Of a DNA stretch of 64,000 bases, positions 26,517 to 35,500 are shown piece after piece. The notes beneath the pieces are model-generated. The model made no database searches, was not told the origin of the DNA, and worked only from the letters and a program-made list of their open reading frames with translations. Origin of the DNA: Curtobacterium sp. VKM Ac-2865 (GTDB taxonomy: Bacteria > Actinomycetota > Actinomycetes > Actinomycetales > Microbacteriaceae); the NCBI RefSeq assembly GCF_015350905.1, contig NZ_JADKRZ010000002.1, positions 310,001-374,000 on the forward strand, read 5' to 3'. The first letter of the stretch is position 1, and the number at the start of each line of letters is the position of its first letter. The position numbers and the translations under genes were made by a program.

Positions 26517-27935
26517 TCAGAACCCGTGCACGAGTGCGCCGGAGGCCTCCTTGTAGCCCGGCACGCGCTCCTGGTCCGCGCCCCACCCGGTCGGCTTGAT
26601 GCCCTGCCCGTACCCGAACGTGTTGATCCAGCTCGCCACCACACGGCCACCGGCGACGTACTTGTGCCAGGCCGGCAGGGCCGCGATGTCGACGCCGTGG
26701 TCCCGCTTCATCGCGACCTTCATGGCGTCCATCTCGATCTGCCGGTCGACGCTGAACAGTCGGTCCGACCGCCAGTCGCGCTTCACGAAGACGTCCTTGA
26801 TCTTGCTCTTGTCCTCGGTCCACAGCGCCTTGTTCGGGTGCCACCAGTTCGGCTTCTCCTTGAAGCCACCGAGCGTGTTCTTCGTGATGGTGTCGACCCG
26901 CACGTCGTTCAGGCGGTTGATGTGCCGGTCGATCGTGCCGACCGTGCGCGCCGCGGTGCTGTCGTTCAGGGCGTTCTTGACGTTGATCGCGCGGACGTCC
27001 TGCAGCTTCTTGACCTTGTCGAGGTTCGTCTTCGCGAACCCCTGCATCCCCTTGCCGAGCCCGGCGGTCTTCGCCACGGATGCGGCCTTCGTCATGATGC
27101 CGCCCACGCCGACGAGCACGAGTCCCACGGCCGAGGTGATCACGTCGAGCCAGGAGCCCTCACCCATGCCCGCGAGCGTGATGTTCGCCACCAGGACCAC
27201 GGACGCGGCGACGGCGGCCATGAACGTGAGCATGCCGACGCCCGGGATCAGGATCGCCAGGGCTGCCAGGGCGATGCCGATGTACGTGAAGATCTTGACG
27301 ATGATCTTGAGCAGCTTCGAGAAGAACGCCTTGATCTTGTCGCCGAGGGTGTCGTGCAGGCCGTCGTCCCAGGCCGCGCGGATCGTCGACGCTGCGGCCT
27401 TGCCGGCGCCGTTGATGCCGTCCACCGCGCGTCGGAGTCGGGCGACCGCGGCGTCGGCGCTGTCGGACGCGGCGCTCTCGGCGCGGTGCTTCGCGTCGAT
27501 CGACCCCTGCTCGTCGCTGGTGAGCGGCGGGGCGTCCTGCGCGCGGTTCTGCGACGGGTCCGCCATCGACGCGGCTCGTGCGCCGGAGGCCGAGGCGTCC
27601 TCGGCGTCGCGGAGTGCTGCGGCCGACTCGGACAGCGCGGTCTCGAGCTCGGGCAGGTACCCGGTCAGGGCATCGCGGATCGCGTCGTAGCGGCCGGACA
27701 TCTTCTGCAGGGACTCCGCGACCTCCTTGCTCTTCTTCCGCACGGCGTCGGCGGACTCGCCCTTGAACTCCGCGGTGTCGCCGTCCCCGATGCGGTGGAG
27801 CACGTCGGCCTCGGCGCTGATCTCCTGCGCGATCGTCGTGTAGTAGTGCACCAGGTCCTGCACGGTGGCGACGTCGGCCACGACCGGGTCGGACGACTCG
27901 TGCAGCAGTTCCCAGTTGCCGGCGCGGGCGGGCAT
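26517..27935 (-). CDS. T7SS cassette 2: large LXG-like membrane/effector protein
   Basis: This 472-residue paralogue of the cassette 1 protein has the same helical N-terminal region (1-205), the same KIFTYIGIALAALAILIPGVG membrane start and a divergent C-terminal ~200 residues. PNWW and WHxYVxGG are retained, but the surrounding sequence and the tail (VPGYKEASGALVHGF) are different. This pattern of fixed N-terminus and changing C-terminus is that of polymorphic secreted proteins. The start is coupled to the upstream WXG-like gene. Confidence 0.7.
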   Translation of the reverse strand: MPARAGNWELLHESSDPVVADVATVQDLVHYYTTIAQEISAEADVLHRIGDGDTAEFKGESADAVRKKSKEVAESLQKMSGRYDAIRDALTGYLPELETALSESAAALRDAEDASASGARAASMADPSQNRAQDAPPLTSDEQGSIDAKHRAESAASDSADAAVARLRRAVDGINGAGKAAASTIRAAWDDGLHDTLGDKIKAFFSKLLKIIVKIFTYIGIALAALAILIPGVGMLTFMAAVAASVVLVANITLAGMGEGSWLDVITSAVGLVLVGVGGIMTKAASVAKTAGLGKGMQGFAKTNLDKVKKLQDVRAINVKNALNDSTAARTVGTIDRHINRLNDVRVDTITKNTLGGFKEKPNWWHPNKALWTEDKSKIKDVFVKRDWRSDRLFSVDRQIEMDAMKVAMKRDHGVDIAALPAWHKYVAGGRVVASWINTFGYGQGIKPTGWGADQERVPGYKEASGALVHGF

Positions 27936-28246
27936 CAGGCGGCCTGCCCCTCGGTCGGCTGCGACTCGGTGGTGAGCTTGTCGTGCAGGTCCTGCTCGAG
28001 GGCGGACCAGTGCTCGACGGACTTCTGCATCTTGTCGTGCAGGTCCTTCACGGCGCCCTTCATCTTGTTGCGGTGGATCTTCCAGTCGCCGGAGAAGTCG
28101 TGCATCGCCTTCTGCACGTCGTGCTGGCCGTAGACCTCGGTCAGCGCACGGTCGTCCGACTTCTGGTGCTCGAGCTCGTCGGAGATGTGCTGCAGCTTGG
28201 TGGCGGAGTCCTCGAGGACGGCGCGCGTGATGATGAGGTCTGCCAT
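27935..28246 (-). CDS. T7SS cassette 2: WXG-like small protein
   Basis: The 103-residue helical protein is about 85% identical to the cassette 1 copy and keeps the FSGDWKI turn. Changes cluster in two surface patches (about 29-38 and 72-100), which could be where it fits its own large partner. The stop overlaps the start of the large-protein gene. Confidence 0.8.
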   Translation of the reverse strand: MADLIITRAVLEDSATKLQHISDELEHQKSDDRALTEVYGQHDVQKAMHDFSGDWKIHRNKMKGAVKDLHDKMQKSVEHWSALEQDLHDKLTTESQPTEGQAA

Positions 28247-28321
28247 GGGTGCTCCCGGTCGATGCGGTGGAGGACGACGGGCGCCCGGGGTCGCACTCGC
28301 GCGAGACCCCGGGCGATCCGA

Positions 28322-28615
28322 CTACTTGATCGCGTTCGCGAGCTCCTGGTCGGTCTGCTGCAGTGCCTCGGCGGCCTTGTTCAGGTACGTCGACATGCCC
28401 TCGAGACCCTCGATGGTCTTCGTCGCACCGTCGTTGAACTCCTGGTACGAGCTGCCGAAGGCGACGGAGGACTGGTCGGTGACGTAGCCACCGGTGATGA
28501 GCGAGTCGACCAGCGACTTCAGCTCACGCAGCTTCGAGGTGATGTCCTGCTCACCGTTCACGAGTCGGGTCGCGGCGTCCTGCATCTCGCCGTACGTGAC
28601 GTTCAAGTTGGGCAT
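28322..28615 (-). CDS. T7SS cassette 2: WXG100-family protein
   Basis: This is the first gene of the locus in the direction of transcription. The 97-residue protein is identical to the cassette 1 WXG100 protein. The ribosome site is an AGGAGC before the ATG. Upstream (28616-28775) no further gene is found, so the operon promoter is probably here. Confidence 0.85.
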   Translation of the reverse strand: MPNLNVTYGEMQDAATRLVNGEQDITSKLRELKSLVDSLITGGYVTDQSSVAFGSSYQEFNDGATKTIEGLEGMSTYLNKAAEALQQTDQELANAIK

Positions 28616-28775
28616 GTGCGTGCTCCTGGTCTCGGATTTCGTTCACCTCCGGTACTGGAGGCCGAGACGAACGTACCGAGCGTTCCACCGCGGGACGAGG
28701 TGGTTCGACGCCTGTTCACCGACCGTTCCACGGTCAGACGCGACGGCGCAGACGCGACCGGACGCCGGACGCGAC

Positions 28776-28985
28776 CCCTCCAGGAACGACGGAAGGCGGC
28801 CCTCCGTCTCGTGTGGGAACACAGCACCCGCCGGACGGAACCCTCCAGGAACGACGGAAGGCGGCCCTCCGTGTCGTGTGGGAACACAGCACCCGCCGGA
28901 CGCGACCCCTCCAGGAACGACGGAAGGCGGCCCTCCGTGTCGTGTGGGAACACAGCACCCGCCGGACGGAACCATCCGGGAACGA
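28776..28985. repeat. 65-bp tandem hairpin repeats
   Basis: A unit of about 65-66 bp (starts at 28776, 28841 and 28907, with a degenerate copy at 28972) is repeated three to four times. Each unit contains ACGGAAGGCGGCCCTCCGT, an imperfect hairpin, and GTGGGAACACAGCACCCGCC. The hairpin arms match the left arm of the rplI terminator that follows. No gene is present between 28616 and 29040. Confidence 0.85.
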
Positions 28986-29023
28986 CGGAAGGCGGGCCTC
29001 CCGACTGGGAGACCCGCCTTCCG
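28986..29023 (-). terminator. Strong terminator after rplI
   Basis: An 11-bp outer stem (CGGAAGGCGGG / CCCGCCTTCCG) and a 5-bp inner stem (CTCCC / GGGAG) with a 4-nt loop lie 17 bp beyond the rplI stop. The hairpin is nearly symmetrical, so it may also act on the other strand. Confidence 0.85.
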
Positions 29024-29040
29024 ACGGAACAGACGCTGTC

Positions 29041-29493
29041 TTACTTGGCGGCGACGACGTTCAGCGAGATCGTCGCGACGATGTCCTCGCGCAGACGCAC
29101 GGTGGCCTCGTGGTCACCGACGGTCTTGATGGTCGCGGGGACCTCGACCTTGCGCTTGTCGAGCGAGCCGACGCCCTGGGCCTCGACGGCCGAGGCGACG
29201 TCCGCGGGACGCACGGAGCCGAAGAGACGGCCGTCCTGGCCGGCCTTGACGGTCAGCTGGATGGTGGCGTTCTCGAGCTTCATCTTGAGGTCCTGTGCCT
29301 CTTCGATGGTGGCGAGTTCACGCGCAACGCGGCCGGCACGGATGGCCTCGACCTGCTTCTCGCCGCCCTTGGACCACGCGACAGCGAAGCCCTGGGGGAT
29401 GAGGTAGTTGCGGGCGTAGCCGTTCTTGACGTCGACGACGTCACCGGCGGAACCGAGGCCGGAGACCTCGTGGGTGAGGATGAGCTTCGACAT
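29041..29493 (-). CDS. rplI: 50S ribosomal protein L9
   Basis: The 150-residue protein has the L9 layout: N-terminal RNA-binding domain with [20 protein letters not shown], a long connecting helix, and the C-terminal domain with [18 protein letters not shown]9 binds 23S rRNA at the base of the L1 stalk. It is the last gene of the rpsF-ssb-rpsR-rplI operon, 14 bp after rpsR. Confidence 0.97.
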   Translation of the reverse strand: MSKLILTHEVSGLGSAGDVVDVKNGYARNYLIPQGFAVAWSKGGEKQVEAIRAGRVARELATIEEAQDLKMKLENATIQLTVKAGQDGRLFGSVRPADVASAVEAQGVGSLDKRKVEVPATIKTVGDHEATVRLREDIVATISLNVVAAK

Positions 29494-29507
29494 GTGTCGA
29501 CCCCCGA

Positions 29508-29765
29508 TCAGCGGCCGGAGCCGGCGTAGGGGAGGAGCGCCATCTCACGGGCGTTCTTCACGGCACGGGCGATGAGACGCTGCTCCTGGACGGAGACACC
29601 GGTGATGCGACGGGCGCGGATCTTCCCACGCTCCGAGATGAACTTGCGAAGGGTCGCAACGTCCTTGTAGTCGATGACACCGACCTTGATGGACTTCGCG
29701 GGGGCGGCGTTCTTGCCGCCCTTCCCGCGAGGCTTGCGGCGGTCGCCGCTGCTCTTTCCAGCCAT
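29508..29765 (-). CDS. rpsR: 30S ribosomal protein S18
   Basis: The 85-residue basic protein has the S18 core ([19 protein letters not shown], then [19 protein letters not shown]). It binds S6 on the small subunit platform. No CxxC zinc motif is present, so it is the zinc-free form. It lies between ssb and rplI. Confidence 0.97.
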   Translation of the reverse strand: MAGKSSGDRRKPRGKGGKNAAPAKSIKVGVIDYKDVATLRKFISERGKIRARRITGVSVQEQRLIARAVKNAREMALLPYAGSGR

Positions 29766-29812
29766 TGTGTTTTTTCCTTAGGAGAAGAAGTAGTTGTTCG
29801 TCCGCTGAGGGA

Positions 29813-30406
29813 TCAGAACGGGGTCTCGTCGTCGTAGGTGCCACCGGGGGTCGACCACACGTCGTTCCCCTGTGCCCCACCACCCTGCTGGCCACCCTGC
29901 GGCGACCACGGCTCGTCGGAGCGTCCACCGCCGGCACCAGCGTTGCCGCCGCCACCGCCGTTGCCGCCACCGGCGTTGCCACCGAAGTTGCCGCCGCCAC
30001 CGGAACCGCCGCCGACCTGTCCACGACCGCCGCCACTGCCACCCGCTGCACGGGTGATCTGGGCGGTCGCGTACCGGAGCGACGGGCCGATCTCGTCGAC
30101 CTCGAGCTCGATGCTCGTACGCTGCTGGCCCTCACGGTCCTGGTACGAGCGCTGACGGAGACGGCCCTGCACGATGACGCGCGAGCCCTTCGTCAGCGAC
30201 CCCGCGACGTGCTCGGCGAACTCGCGCCACACACTCGCGCGGAGGAACAGCGCGTCGCCGTCCTTCCACTCGTTCGCCTGACGGTCGAACGTGCGAGGGG
30301 TGGAGGCGATGGTGAAGTTCGCCACAGCGAGCCCGTTCTGCGTGTAGCGCAGCTCGGGGTCAGCAGTGAGGTTCCCCACCACCGTGATGACGGTTTCGCC
30401 GGCCAT
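29813..30406 (-). CDS. ssb: Single-stranded DNA-binding protein
   Basis: The 197-residue SSB has an OB-fold domain (1-115, starting [17 protein letters not shown]), a Gly-rich flexible linker (about 118-175) and the acidic C-terminal tip DDETPF, which in SSB proteins recruits replication and repair partners. It sits between rpsF and rpsR as is usual in bacteria. Confidence 0.97.
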   Translation of the reverse strand: MAGETVITVVGNLTADPELRYTQNGLAVANFTIASTPRTFDRQANEWKDGDALFLRASVWREFAEHVAGSLTKGSRVIVQGRLRQRSYQDREGQQRTSIELEVDEIGPSLRYATAQITRAAGGSGGGRGQVGGGSGGGGNFGGNAGGGNGGGGGNAGAGGGRSDEPWSPQGGQQGGGAQGNDVWSTPGGTYDDETPF

Positions 30407-30409
30407 CGG

Positions 30410-30802
30410 TTACTCGGCGCTCGCGGTCGCGGGAGCCGGCGCAGCGGCTGCCGAAGCGGCCTTGCGAGCGGCACGGGCCTCGTCGCGCTGCTTCTGGGCG
30501 GCAACCTGTGCCATGCCCTCTTCGGCGCGGAGGACCTTCGTGCGGAGCACGGCCTCGGAGAGGCCGAGCTGGCGGTCCAGCTCCTTGGCGGAGTCGGCGG
30601 ACGACGTGAAGTTCACGACGGCGTAGATGCCCTCGGTCTTCTTCGCGATCTCGTAGGAGAGCCGGCGACGGCCCCATACGTCCACGTTGTCGACGGTGCC
30701 ACCGTCGTTGCGGATGACCGCGAGGAACTTGTCCAGGCTGGGAGCGACGGTGCGCTCATCGATCTCGGGGTCGAGGATCGCCATCAGTTCGTACTGGTGC
30801 AT
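30410..30802 (-). CDS. rpsF: 30S ribosomal protein S6
   Basis: The 130-residue protein has the S6 fold ([28 protein letters not shown]) with an Ala-rich C-terminal extension of about 35 residues. The ATG at 30802 has a near-perfect AAAGGAGGTGG ribosome site, which rules out the longer frame. It is the first gene of the operon; ssb begins 3 bp after its stop. Confidence 0.97.
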   Translation of the reverse strand: MHQYELMAILDPEIDERTVAPSLDKFLAVIRNDGGTVDNVDVWGRRRLSYEIAKKTEGIYAVVNFTSSADSAKELDRQLGLSEAVLRTKVLRAEEGMAQVAAQKQRDEARAARKAASAAAAPAPATASAE

Positions 30803-30999
30803 GCGGAACCCACCTCCTTTGGTCTCGAACGGCTCCGGGCGGTTCCCGGAACAGGAGGGTTGATGCGTGCGTGCCGATGCGCAGGTGCGCGGGCACAACC
30901 CCGCAATCCTACCTGACGGCCTGGAGGCCCGCTACCGGTGTGTGGACAGCTCGCCTCACGCAGATGGCTGGTCCCGGAGCCAGGGCCGGGCTCGGCCGG

Positions 31000-32433
31000 T
31001 CAGGACGCGTCGCGGGATGCCCACCAGGCGCGCAGGCGCTCCTCGGCGAGCTCCGCGCCGAGGGGGCCCTCGTCCATCCGGGCCTCGAGCAGGAACCGGT
31101 AGGCGTCGCCCACGGCACGGCCCGGCGGGATGTCGAGGATCCGCATGATGTCGTCGCCGGTCAGGTCCGGCCGGATGGAGTCGAGTTCCTCTTGGTCGGC
31201 GAGCACGGCGATCCGGGCCTCGAGGTCGTCGTACGCGAACGCGAGCCGGTCGGCCTTGCGGCGGTTCCTCGTGGTGACGTCGGAGCGCGTGAGTTCGTGC
31301 AGCCGCTCGAGCTGCGGGCCGGCGTCCCGCACGTACCGTCGGACGGCCGAATCGGTCCAGGCACCGTCGGTGTACCCGAAGAAGCGCAGGTGCAGCTCGA
31401 TGAGCCGGCTGACCGCGGCGATGGTGTCGTTGTCGAACCGCAGTGCCCGCAGCCGCTTCTTCGCGAGCTTCGAGCCGACCAGGTCGTGGTGGTGGAAGCT
31501 CACGGCGCCGGCGGGCTCGAGCTTCCGGGTCGCCGGCTTGCCGATGTCGTGCAGCAGCGCCGCGAGCCGCAGCACGGTGTCGGGGGCGTCCCCGGCGTGC
31601 CGTTCGTGCTCGTACCCGATGGCCTGGGTCAGCACCGTGAGGGAGTGCTCGTACACGTCCTTGTGGTGGTGGTGCTCGTCGATCTCGAGCCGCATCGCGG
31701 GCAGCTCGGGCAGGAAGAGCTCGGCGAGCCCGGTGTCGACGAGCAACCGGATGCCCGGCACGGGGTCGTCCGTGTTCAACAGCTTGACGAGTTCGTCCCG
31801 GACGCGTTCGGCGGAGACGATCTCGATCGACGGGGCCAGGGACGTCATGGCCTGCTCGACCTCGTCGGACACCGTGAAGCCGAGCTGCGAGGTGAACCGC
31901 GCCGCACGCATCATCCGCAGCGGGTCGTCGCGGAAGGACACGGTGGCGGACTGCGGCGTGCGCAGGCGTGCGGCGAGCAGGTCCTCGACCCCGCCGTGCA
32001 CGTCGACGAGCTCCCGACCGGGCAGTCGGAGCGCCATCGCGTTCACCGTGAAGTCGCGGCGCAGCAGGTCGTCCTCGATGGTCTCGCCGAACGCCACCTC
32101 GGGCTTCCGGGTCTCGCCGTCGTAGACGTCGCTGCGGTACGTGGTGATCTCGACCTGCTCGCCCTGCACCCGGGCGGCGATCGTGCCGAACTGGCGGCCG
32201 ACATCCCAGGTGGCACTCGCGATGGGCTCCACGATCCGCAGCACGTCGTCGGGCCTGGCGTCCGTCGTGAAGTCGAGGTCGGTCACCGGTCGTCCGAGGA
32301 AGGCGTCCCGCACCGGACCCCCGACGAGCGCGAGTTCGTGACCGGCGGCGGCGAAGGCGCGTGCGAGCGCCGCGACGGGCGCGGTGGCTGCGAGTGCGTC
32401 GAGTCGTTCGACGGCCTGGGCTACGGACTGCAT
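31000..32433 (-). CDS. cca: CCA tRNA nucleotidyltransferase
   Basis: The 477-residue enzyme (start at 32433; an ATG at 32448 is also possible) adds CCA to tRNA 3' ends. The class II nucleotidyltransferase head has LVGGPVRDAFLGR and the metal-binding DLDFTTDA, then the RRDFTVNAMAL motif; an HD domain with LLHDIGKP follows at about residue 300. In Microbacteriaceae this gene is next to DUF6049/murJ, as here. A TTGTCCACA DnaA-type box (32468-32476) lies in the short divergent region. Confidence 0.93.
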   Translation of the reverse strand: MQSVAQAVERLDALAATAPVAALARAFAAAGHELALVGGPVRDAFLGRPVTDLDFTTDARPDDVLRIVEPIASATWDVGRQFGTIAARVQGEQVEITTYRSDVYDGETRKPEVAFGETIEDDLLRRDFTVNAMALRLPGRELVDVHGGVEDLLAARLRTPQSATVSFRDDPLRMMRAARFTSQLGFTVSDEVEQAMTSLAPSIEIVSAERVRDELVKLLNTDDPVPGIRLLVDTGLAELFLPELPAMRLEIDEHHHHKDVYEHSLTVLTQAIGYEHERHAGDAPDTVLRLAALLHDIGKPATRKLEPAGAVSFHHHDLVGSKLAKKRLRALRFDNDTIAAVSRLIELHLRFFGYTDGAWTDSAVRRYVRDAGPQLERLHELTRSDVTTRNRRKADRLAFAYDDLEARIAVLADQEELDSIRPDLTGDDIMRILDIPPGRAVGDAYRFLLEARMDEGPLGAELAEERLRAWWASRDAS

Positions 32434-32555
32434 GACGTCCTCGATCATCCCAGATGGACGCCGCGGGTTGTCCACACCCCTGGCGCGCACGCGAGGCTCT
32501 CATGGTCGTGCCTCATACACTCGTCGAGGTCCGAACCGATCACGGGCCCCACCGC

Positions 32556-35500
32556 ATGCACATTCTCCGCTCCTCGCTCGCCGCCGCCGCGACAGCCCTC
32601 GTCGCCCTCGGTCTCGTCGTCACGCCTGCGTCCGTGGCCCCGTCGCAGGCGGCCACCGAGCCGACCGCGACGACCCGTGTGGCCGCTCCCGCTGCCGGCG
32701 ACGGGGGCACGGCGAGCATCGAGGTCGTCCCTGCTGACCGCGGCGTCCTGCGGCCGGACGAGCCGCTCTCGCTGACGGTCACGGTGACGAACGACACCGA
32801 CGCCGACCTGCCGACGGGCATCGCGAAGTTCGGCATCTACCGCGTCTACGCGGGCACGCGCGACGTCCTCACCGACTGGTTCAAGGAGACCAGCACGACC
32901 GGTTACCCCGGCGCACCGATGGGCTCCGTGGACGTCCCGGTGGTCCCGGCACACCGATCGGTCACCCTGAGCGACGTCGAGCTCATCCCGGGCAACGTGG
33001 CGCTCGGCGGGTACACCTCCTTCGGCGCCCGGAAGATCTCCGCGGACTACACGGCCGGGTCGACGTCCGCCATCGACCGCACCGCGATCACCTGGTACCC
33101 GAACTACGAGCAGACCCCGGTCGGGGTGTCCGTCGCGATGCCGGTCACCATGCCCGCGAACGCCGGCGGGCTGATCCCTGCCGGTGACCTCGCCGCGGCG
33201 ACCGCGGTCGACGGCACCCTGTCGCAGCAGCTCGACGCCGCACAGGACCACAACGTCGCGCTCGGCATCGACCCGCGCATCATCGCGTCCATCCGCATCC
33301 TCGGGGAGAACGCACCGTCCTCCGCCATCGCCTGGCTCGACCGCCTCGAGCGGATGCGCAACGAGACCTTCGCGCTGTCCTGGGCCGACGCCGACGTCAC
33401 CGGGCTGCGGCAGGCGGGGTCCGACGAGATCCTCGCGCCCATCTCCCTCGACCAGTCCGTCAAGGCCGAGAACTTCCCCGGCGCCAGCACGCCGAGCCCC
33501 ACCGGCACACCGAGCACCACCGGAACGCCGACGCCCGGGGCGAGCGACACCCCCGCGCCCACCCCGTCCGTCGCCCCCAGCGACGGCGCCACCGCGGCCC
33601 CGGGCGCCCCGGCGGACACGACCCTCCCGACCACCGCGTCCCTGCTCGACTTCCCGTACACGATGTCCTCCGTCGCCTGGCCGACCGAGGGCACCGTCGC
33701 GACCGACGACCTCCCCGCCCTGCGGAAGGCCGGCACGAAGTCCACCATCGTCGCGAGCAGCAACACCTCGGCCGGCGGGGACACCACGATCGCCGCGTCG
33801 GAGAAGATCGGCGACGACCACGTCCTCGTGTCCGACCAGGGCATGTCGACGCTCCTCCGTGACGCCGCCACCGCCACCACGCAGCGCGCCTGGTCGAGCG
33901 CCATGAGCAAGCTCACCGCGACGCTGGCCACAGCCTCCCGTCAGGGCAGCACGAGCAGCCCCGTCCTCCTCACCCTGGGGCGCTCGTGGCCGACGGACTC
34001 CACGCGTCTCAGCGAGGCCCTCGACGCCCTCGAGAGCACCCCGTGGGTCTCGCCCGCCGACCTCTCCACGACCGCGGCGACGACGCCCGGCTCGCTCACC
34101 CTCGCCAGCGCCTCCGACGACGACGCCCGCCTCGCCCAGCTGCGGCGCATCGTCCGCTCCGCCGACGCCCTGACCGACTTCGCCTCCGCGGTCGCCGACC
34201 CGGCCCAGCTCACGGCCCCCGCCCGCCTGGCGGACCTGGCCGCGGCCTCCAACGCCTGGCGGTCCGACCAGGACGGCTTGGTCGCCGCCGTCGACGCCCG
34301 CGTCGCGAGGACCGACAAGGTCGTCGCGAGCGTCGGCATCCTCAACGGCAGCAGCATCCTGCTGCTGGGGGACCGGTCCTCACTGCCCATCTCCATCCGG
34401 AACCGGTCGGCGTACCCGATCACGGTCTTCCTGACGGTCCAGCCGTCGAACTCGTTCCTGCGCATCGAGAAGAACGCCGTCAAGGTCACGGTGCAGCCGG
34501 ACTCCTCGAGCCGCGTCACGTTCCCGGTGACCTCGGTCGCCAACGGCAAGGTCGAACTGACCATGGCCCTCACGACGGCCACCGGGGTCCGCGTCGCCGA
34601 CCCCGAGGTCGTCGAGATCAACGTGCAGGCCCAGTGGGAGAGCTTGATCACGGCCGCCGCCGCGATCGCCGTCATCCTGATCTTCGGCCTGGGGATCTTC
34701 CGCAACGTCCGTCGCCGCCTGCGGCGCCGCCGCAACGGCGAGGCCGACGAGCCGCGGGAGGACCCGAACCGGCTGTTCGTCGCGGACGCGCCAGGAGCGG
34801 AGCCGTGCCGAACGGATGCGTCCGCAACGGAGCCGTCCCGGGTGGACGACCGGACAGGAGGCCCTGAGCAGGTCCCCGGGGCCGCCACCGCCCTCGCCAC
34901 GGCCGGCTCCACCGCCACCCTCGCCGAGGACGGCGGCGACCGTCTCGACGCCGCGATCGCGCGTGCCGGAGCCGTGTCGAGCCTCCAGGCCGACGACGAC
35001 CGGACCGACCACCCACAGGAGCCGACGATCAGCACCCAGCCCCAGCCGTCGGCCGCAGCGCCCGTCGCCCAGCGCAGCCTGGGTCGCGCGAGCGCCATGC
35101 TCGCCGCGGGGACGATGATCTCGCGCGTGCTCGGCTTCGCGAAGACCTTCGTGCTCGCGTACGCGATCGGTCAGACGCACTCCCCGGCGGCCGACGCCTT
35201 CGCGGTGTCGAACCAGATCCCGAACAACATCTACGCGCTCATCGCCGGCGGCCTGCTGTCGGCCGTGCTGATCCCGCAGATCGTCCGCTCCATGAAGCAG
35301 AACGCCGACGGCGGCGTCTCGTACGTCAACAAGATCGTCACCCTCGGGGCCACGGTGTTCCTCGTGATCACGGTCGTGGCGACGGTGGTCGCACCGGTGC
35401 TCGTGCGCCTGTACGCATCGCAGGCCTCGGACGGCAAGGGCTTCTCGCCGGAGCAGACCGACCTGGCGGTCGCGCTCGCGTTCTGGTGCCTGCCGCAGAT

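Noticed and set aside
28603-28975. Possible CRISPR array
   Set aside because: The repeats are directly adjacent 65-bp units without unique spacers, and no cas genes are present.
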